Assembly: GCA_964475125.1 (NCBI GenBank)
Contig: CAYYWP010000167.1
Span: forward strand, 1-10,663
Source of the DNA: CAYYWP01 sp964475125
Lineage (GTDB): Bacteria; Desulfobacterota; Binatia; HRBIN30; CADEER01
Direction of reading: 5' to 3'
Length of the DNA stretch: 10,663 nucleotides
Position numbers and translations under genes: made by a program. This document shows positions 7,131 through 10,663 of this stretch, piece after piece. Position 1 is the first letter of the stretch. Every line of letters starts with the position of its first letter. Below the pieces are notes generated by a model. It was not told where the DNA came from. It was given only the letters and a program-made list of their open reading frames with translations, and did not search any database.

Positions 7131-7201
7131 GCTCGTTGCGGCACGAGCACTCCCCGCTCATCCTGAGCCCGTCGAAGGATGAGCGCGGTCCTTTTCGACC
7201 G
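7131..7201. repeat. Palindromic repeat element, copy 2 right part
   Basis: These 71 bases match 1471-1540 at all but a handful of positions, including the hairpin with 10-bp arms and the following T-rich end. They overlap the 3' end of the convergent - strand ABC gene, supplying its last codons and stop. The inverted partner 15-mer is at 7036-7050. Confidence 0.85.
7155..7196 (+). terminator. Terminator-like hairpin for the large + strand gene
   Basis: The stem CGCTCATCCT (7155-7164) / AGGATGAGCG (7176-7185) with an 11-base loop is followed on the + strand by CGGTCCTTTTC. It lies 171 bases after the large gene's stop and could end its transcripts before they run antisense into the ABC gene. 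The hairpin overlaps the coding end of that - strand gene. Confidence 0.45.
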
Positions 7202-8975
7202 CTTCCCACCGCCAGGTGCCATCTTGAGCGACCTCGAGCACGGCGTCGTAGTAGTCGCGCCGTTCCGTCGTTCCACCCAGGCACACGTAGGTGACGGCGT
7301 TGGCGGACAGCGCCTGGAGGATGCGATCGATTTGCTCGGGGCTGAGCAGATTGCTGAGCCGCTCCAGAAAAGCGAACGTCGGCGTAGCGAGCACCAGGCG
7401 GGCGCAGGCCAGGAGCTGCTGCTCGCTGAGCGGGATGAAGCGGTGCCAGTCTCGTTCGGTGTCCAGTCCCTCGGCCCGCTGCAGCACGCCGCCTAACCCC
7501 AGCGACTCGAGGGTGGACAGGATACGAGCGTCGGGCGGTTCGGTCTCCGCTCGCATCGGGGCGAGTGCTTCGCGCAAGCTGCCCGGCGGCAGGTAGGGTC
7601 GTTCGGGTACGAACAGGACCTGCTCGAGCGGCGGTCGGATGACCTTGCCATCACCGGTGTGCCACAGACCGGCAGTGGCGCGAAACAGCGCCTCCTTGGC
7701 GGTTTCGTTCGGGCCCGTGACCAGCACTTTCGTCCCACGCGGGATCGAGATCGAAAGGTCGCGAATCAACACCTCGCCTTTCTCAGGCTCCAGCAGCGTC
7801 AACCGCTCGTAGGCGACGCGTCCATCGACTTCCTCGCGCACCCGGGTGGCGGCCATGACTGGAACGATGTCTGCCAGGCAAATCGGGCATTCGGCCGTGC
7901 GTTCGTGGTGCGGACACACCTCGGTGAGTGGCACCGGTGCGGCCCGCGCTTGTTCGATCGCGCCGGCGAGCGAGTCGAGCCGCGCCACCACCGCCGCGTA
8001 GGAGGAGATGGACTGGAACTGGGTGACGATCAACGAGAAGGCGCCGATCAGTTGGGCGAAGGCGATCGTCGCCTGGGCGATGACGCCGAACTCGACGTGG
8101 CCGCGGATGAACATCGGCGCCACCAGCACGACCGGAATGATCTGGATGAGGTAGTTGTAGCCCGTGGTGCTGCAGCCGAGGTTTCGATTCACGGCGATGA
8201 TGCGCTTGAAGTTGCCCACCACCTCGGCCAAGTGACGCAATAGGCGTGCCTGCAGGCGCTGCTCGTAGTGCCCTAAGGCGATGGACTCGGCGTGCTCGCG
8301 CACGTGCAGCAGGTCGGCGCGGAATTCGGCTTCCTTGTCGGCCTGGCGGTAGTTCAGCGACACGAGCGGTCGCCCGAGGAGGAACGCCAGGCAGGAGCCC
8401 ACCGCCGCGTAGCCCACCGAGACGGCGAACAGCAGCGGGCTGATCGACCAGAGGACGCCCGAAAACGCCAACACGGTCAAGGTGGCATTGAGCCCCAGCA
8501 GCAAGAACGACAGCGAGGTGGTGGTGAAGGCGCGCACGTCCTCGGTGATGCGCTGGTCCGGATTGGCGATCTCGCCGTTGGCGATCAGTCGATCGCTCAG
8601 ACGGTAATAGACCGGGTGATCGAGGTAGGCGCCGATCAGTCCGCGCGTCAGCCACTCGCGCCACAACAGTCCGAGGCGCTCCTCCGCGAAGCGGTAGAAC
8701 ACGGCCACTACGGTGAGGGCGGCGAAGACGCCGACGTACATCACCGTGTAACGCAGGAACCCGGGCATGTTGTGCTCGGCGATCGCGGTCATGAAATCGC
8801 GCCCGACGTAGCTGCTGACGATGTTCAGCGCGTTGATCGCCAAGAGCTGCAGGAAGAGCGCGCCGAGCAGGAACTTGGCCCGCGCCCCGACCTCGGAGGC
8901 GATGAAGTTGCGGATGCCGCGCCCCAGCCGCACCCAGGCCAGACGGTTCATCATCGACACCGACGGCGTATCCAT
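7158..8975 (-). CDS. SbmA/YddA/ABCD-type ABC half-transporter with degenerate ATPase domain
   Basis: This 605-residue inner-membrane protein joins a membrane domain (about 1-340) to an ABC-type domain (about 400-590). Hydrophobic spans lie near 35-57, 76-94, 154-178, 180-200, 276-292 and 296-318. Family marks include LLWREWLTRGLIGAYL, NPDQRITEDVRAF and EFRADLLHVREHAESIAL. The ATPase domain keeps its outline but not its chemistry. Walker A reads GPNETAKE (421-428) and the Q-loop Gln is Glu458. The signature is IPLSE (514-518), the Walker B end is LER with Arg539 for the catalytic Glu, and the H-loop His is replaced in LGGT. An insert before it holds CPHH (354-357) and CPIC (363-366), a possible metal site. 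Start ATG 8975 follows GGGGAGGG by eight bases; ATG 9008 has no such site. The last residues, about RAHPSTGSG, come from the palindromic repeat. The substrate is unknown. Confidence 0.85.
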   Translation of the reverse strand: MDTPSVSMMNRLAWVRLGRGIRNFIASEVGARAKFLLGALFLQLLAINALNIVSSYVGRDFMTAIAEHNMPGFLRYTVMYVGVFAALTVVAVFYRFAEERLGLLWREWLTRGLIGAYLDHPVYYRLSDRLIANGEIANPDQRITEDVRAFTTTSLSFLLLGLNATLTVLAFSGVLWSISPLLFAVSVGYAAVGSCLAFLLGRPLVSLNYRQADKEAEFRADLLHVREHAESIALGHYEQRLQARLLRHLAEVVGNFKRIIAVNRNLGCSTTGYNYLIQIIPVVLVAPMFIRGHVEFGVIAQATIAFAQLIGAFSLIVTQFQSISSYAAVVARLDSLAGAIEQARAAPVPLTEVCPHHERTAECPICLADIVPVMAATRVREEVDGRVAYERLTLLEPEKGEVLIRDLSISIPRGTKVLVTGPNETAKEALFRATAGLWHTGDGKVIRPPLEQVLFVPERPYLPPGSLREALAPMRAETEPPDARILSTLESLGLGGVLQRAEGLDTERDWHRFIPLSEQQLLACARLVLATPTFAFLERLSNLLSPEQIDRILQALSANAVTYVCLGGTTERRDYYDAVLEVAQDGTWRWEAVEKDRAHPSTGSG

Positions 8976-8983
8976 CCTGTCGA

Positions 8984-8991
8984 CCCTCCCC
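8984..8991 (-). promoter_or_regulatory. Ribosome binding site GGGGAGGG for the ABC gene
   Basis: On the - strand GGGGAGGG lies eight bases before ATG 8975. This decides against the longer in-frame start at 9008, which would add 11 residues. Confidence 0.75.
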
Positions 8992-9174
8992 TGCACGTTC
9001 CGACGCATGCGTCGTACCGCGACCCATGGCGCATACGGGTGGGATGCGCCAGCCGTCGCTCAGGCTACGGGGTGCCGCGAGCCGGGCCCAGCCGGGCGTG
9101 CCTCGGGAAAGATCCTTCGGGGCGGACAGTCGTCCCGCCCCCCAGACACGGCGCACTGACGGCAGTCGGCTAAA

Positions 9175-9248
9175 CCAAGCGTTCTGCTCGCCCTTCGACG
9201 GGCTCAGGGCATGTCCTGAGCCCGTCGAAGGGCGAGCAGAACGCTTGG
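9175..9248. repeat. Perfect 34-bp inverted repeat, copy 3 of the palindromic family
   Basis: Arms 9175-9208 and 9215-9248 are exact reverse complements over 34 bases around the six-base loop GCATGT. Each arm runs from CCAAGCGTTCTGCTCG into the family core CCTTCGACGGGCTCAGG. Both 15-mer cores (9192-9206 and 9217-9231) are intact. The structure lies between the SnoaL-like gene and the ABC gene, where it could stop or slow transcription leftward from 9316 or form a cruciform. Confidence 0.92.
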
Positions 9249-9306
9249 CGGCGCAGGCACTACACCGCGCTCCGGATCCTGTCGGAGCATGAGCGCGGTT
9301 ATTATC
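9249..9306. repeat. Degenerate remnant of the repeat right part
   Basis: The order GGCGCAGGCACT, then CCGCGCTCCGGATCCTGTC, then GGAGCATGAGCGCGG and TTATTATC follows the pattern of copies 1 and 2 (GGCACAAGCACT, CGCTCATCC, GTCGAAGGATGAGCGCGG, T-rich end) with many changes. It directly adjoins the 34-bp hairpin and ends ten bases from the stop of the SnoaL-like gene. Confidence 0.55.
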
Positions 9307-9315
9307 AGCCGACCG

Positions 9316-9672
9316 TCAGTGGGCGGGACCGTAAAAGCGTTCGTGCACGACCTTGCCGTCGCGCCAGCGGCGCACGGCGACCTGGTTCATCTGCATCCGC
9401 TGACCGCCCTTGAAGGTGAGGTCGAACTCCCACTCGGAGAAGCTCACTCCGTCGCCGACCGCACTGTGACCCAGCTTGGCCCCATGGAACGCTTCGACCG
9501 CGGCGAAGAACGCCTGCTCGCGTTGGCGGTTGGCATCCTTGCCGCGGGTCGGCTCTTGGGTGTTCTCCTGCATGACCACGTCATCGGCGTAGAGTTTCTC
9601 GAATGCCTCCATCCCCTTGCCCGACAGGATGGCGTCGTTGATTTCCTTCTCCAGTGCTTTCAGGTCAGCCAT
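9316..9672 (-). CDS. SnoaL/NTF2-like small domain protein
   Basis: This 118-residue protein has the single-domain NTF2-like fold pattern. A helical start (LKALEKEINDAILSGKGMEAFEKLYADDVVMQE) is followed by beta strands (VSFSEWEFDLTFKGGQRMQMNQVAVRRWRDGKVVHERFYG). The phrase FEKLYADDVVMQEN and the ending W-x-DGKVVHERFY are typical of SnoaL-like or DUF4440-like proteins of about this length. These include polyketide cyclases, isomerases and many uncharacterised stress-related proteins. There is no signal peptide, so it is cytoplasmic. No clear catalytic residues can be chosen, so the reaction is unknown. GGGAGG (9681-9686) is eight bases before the ATG. It runs in the same direction as hpnH, 115 bases downstream of it across a repeat hairpin, so shared transcription is doubtful. 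Confidence 0.85.
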   Translation of the reverse strand: MADLKALEKEINDAILSGKGMEAFEKLYADDVVMQENTQEPTRGKDANRQREQAFFAAVEAFHGAKLGHSAVGDGVSFSEWEFDLTFKGGQRMQMNQVAVRRWRDGKVVHERFYGPAH

Positions 9673-9680
9673 TGGTCTTT

Positions 9681-9686
9681 CCTCCC
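9681..9686 (-). promoter_or_regulatory. Ribosome binding site GGGAGG for the SnoaL-like gene
   Basis: On the - strand GGGAGG is eight bases before ATG 9672, confirming the start. Confidence 0.8.
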
Positions 9687-9720
9687 GAAAGTTGAGTGTA
9701 AGTAAACCTGGGCGCTATGG

Positions 9721-9782
9721 GGTTGTTAGGTTGTTAGTTGTTAGGTTGTTAGGAAGAGGCCAAACCTAACAACGTAACAACC
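9721..9782. repeat. GTTGTTAGG tandem repeats with inverted copy
   Basis: The left half (9721-9753) holds four near-tandem copies of GTTGTTAG. The right half, CCTAACAACGTAACAACC (9765-9782), is the reverse complement of 9736-9753 at 16 of 18 positions, with an 11-base spacer. It begins five bases past the hpnH stop on the - strand, so its transcript would fold directly after hpnH. It might act as a terminator or RNA-stabilising hairpin. It is much richer in A and T than its surroundings. Confidence 0.8.
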
Positions 9783-9787
9783 TGCTT

Positions 9788-10663
9788 CTACGCTGGCCGC
9801 GATTGCATCCACCGCGCCATGGCCCACATGTCGCGCGGGCTCTCGCCGAGCTTGCGCATCACCGACGGCTCGAAGCCGCAGTGCATGAGGCAGTTCTGGC
9901 AGCGCGGATCCTGGCGCGTCTCCCAGTAGTCCCAGTCGACGCCCTTCCAGAAGTCCTGCCAGGTCGGGAAGTAGGCGTCCTCGATCAGATAGCAGGGGCC
10001 CTTCCAGCCCTTCGGCGTGCGCGTCGGGTTGCCCCACGGCGTGCAGGGATAATCGCGCTGGCCGGCGGCGAACTGCAGGAACATCGGCGTCGAGGAAATC
10101 GGGTAGCGGTCGGCGAGGGCGAGGACGCGCTGGAACTTGCGGTGGATCTCGCCGCGGTACATGAAGTGGTCGCCGCCGAGCTTCTCGTAATGGTAGCCGG
10201 GTGCGAGCAGGATGCCGTCGACGCCGAGGCCCTTGAGGAGCTCGCACATCTGCTCGATCTCCTCCATGTTGGTCTCGCGGTAGATGGTGGTGTTGGTGCA
10301 CATGGTGTAGCCGCGCCGCTTGCCTTCCTTGATCATGGCGATGGCCTTGTCGAACACCCCGGCGCGATCGACGACGAAGTCGTGCGTCTCGCGCAGGCCG
10401 TCGAGGTGGACGTTGACCGCCAGGCGCTTGTGCGGACGGCTCTTGGCGTAGAAGCGCTCGAGCAGGATGCCGTTGGTGCACAAGTAGATGTGGCGCTTGC
10501 GGGCGATGATGCCGTCGACCAGCTCCGGCAGCTCCGGGTAGATGGTCGGCTCGCCGCCGCAGATCGACACCACCGGGGCGCCGGCGTCGTCGACCGCCTC
10601 CAGGCACTCGGCCAGCGTCATGCGGTCCTTGAGGTCGCCGTTGTAGCGCTCCGGCGAGCAGCC
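9788..10663 (-). CDS. hpnH: Radical SAM adenosyl-hopene transferase HpnH (5' end beyond window)
   Basis: HpnH joins the 5'-deoxyadenosyl radical of SAM to diploptene to give adenosylhopane, the first step to extended C35 bacteriohopanepolyols. 291 codons are visible and the frame stays open to the window edge. ATG 10621 is internal, because GCSPERYNGDLKDR precedes it in frame and its Cys should be the last of the CxxxCxxC cluster motif, whose start lies outside. Further marks are the SAM-binding SICGGEPTIYPE, IYLCTNGILLERF, VHLDGLRETHD, LGVDGILLAPGYHYE and CTPWGNPTRTPKGWKGPCYLI. The C-terminal cysteine group CQNCLMHCGFE is typical of the HpnH C-terminal region. About 40 to 50 N-terminal residues are missing compared with the usual length near 335. 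Its presence implies a hopanoid producer. No other hpn gene is in view; an operon partner could lie upstream, to the right. Confidence 0.88.
   Translation of the reverse strand, partial: GCSPERYNGDLKDRMTLAECLEAVDDAGAPVVSICGGEPTIYPELPELVDGIIARKRHIYLCTNGILLERFYAKSRPHKRLAVNVHLDGLRETHDFVVDRAGVFDKAIAMIKEGKRRGYTMCTNTTIYRETNMEEIEQMCELLKGLGVDGILLAPGYHYEKLGGDHFMYRGEIHRKFQRVLALADRYPISSTPMFLQFAAGQRDYPCTPWGNPTRTPKGWKGPCYLIEDAYFPTWQDFWKGVDWDYWETRQDPRCQNCLMHCGFEPSVMRKLGESPRDMWAMARWMQSRPA

Larger units (their letters stand above)
8976..9315. other. 340-base gap between two - strand genes
   Basis: Apart from the ribosome site at 8984-8991, the 34-bp inverted repeat at 9175-9248 and the degenerate repeat remnant to 9306, I see nothing here. 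Open frames across it are Arg/Pro-rich and look like GC-driven shadows. The ABC promoter should lie between about 9010 and 9170, but I cannot point to its boxes. Confidence 0.5.

Noticed and set aside
7158..8975. Fully broken pseudogene for the ABC transporter
   Set aside because: The frame is intact through membrane and ATPase-like domains with a strong ribosome site, and the losses are confined to catalytic positions; a functional non-ATPase role remains possible.
7783..9173. Open frames overlapping the ABC gene (7783-9156 on -, 8292-9173 on +)
   Set aside because: Low-complexity Arg/His-rich translations in the shadow of a gene with recognisable membrane and ABC-type domains.
9316..10663. 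A complete hopanoid operon
   Set aside because: Only hpnH is recognised; the SnoaL-like gene downstream has no known link to hopanoid synthesis and is separated by a repeat hairpin.

Overview
The window is GC-rich bacterial chromosomal DNA with Shine-Dalgarno-led genes and no RNA gene, CRISPR array, transposase or phage gene that I can see. Three things suggest an environmental, uncultivated Gram-negative lineage of the former Deltaproteobacteria type (my best guess is Candidatus Binatota): an HpnH-type hopanoid radical SAM enzyme, a secreted dockerin protein with long Thr/Ser/Pro linkers, and a dispersed palindromic repeat built on TTCGACGGGCTCAGG. This placement is inference from style and gene content; no marker gene is present.

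Layout. Positions 1-142 are a C-rich TTGTTCC repeat tract. Four genes follow on the + strand: an amidase-signature hydrolase resembling plant AMI1 (204-1415), a small secreted protein of unknown function (1627-2079), a DegT/DnrJ/EryC1/StrS-type PLP aminotransferase (about 2288-3592) and a 1095-residue exported multidomain protein (3696-6983). The exported protein carries SdrD-B-like domains, a dockerin-like calcium repeat, an unclassified central domain, a proprotein-convertase P-like domain and a C-terminal beta domain. Three genes follow on the - strand: an SbmA/YddA/ABCD-type ABC half-transporter whose nucleotide-binding domain has lost almost every ATPase motif (7158-8975), a SnoaL/NTF2-like small protein (9316-9672), and hpnH, which runs off the right edge (9788-10663).

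The genes do not form one obvious pathway. Spacing of about 100 to 340 bases and repeats or hairpins between most of them suggest mostly separate transcription units. The best leads are the ABC protein with a catalytically eroded ATPase domain and an inserted CPHH...CPIC putative metal site; the palindromic repeat family, which occurs as three inverted pairs in intergenic DNA and has overrun the 3' end of the ABC gene; and the multidomain surface protein. I see no complete novel defence or mobile system here.
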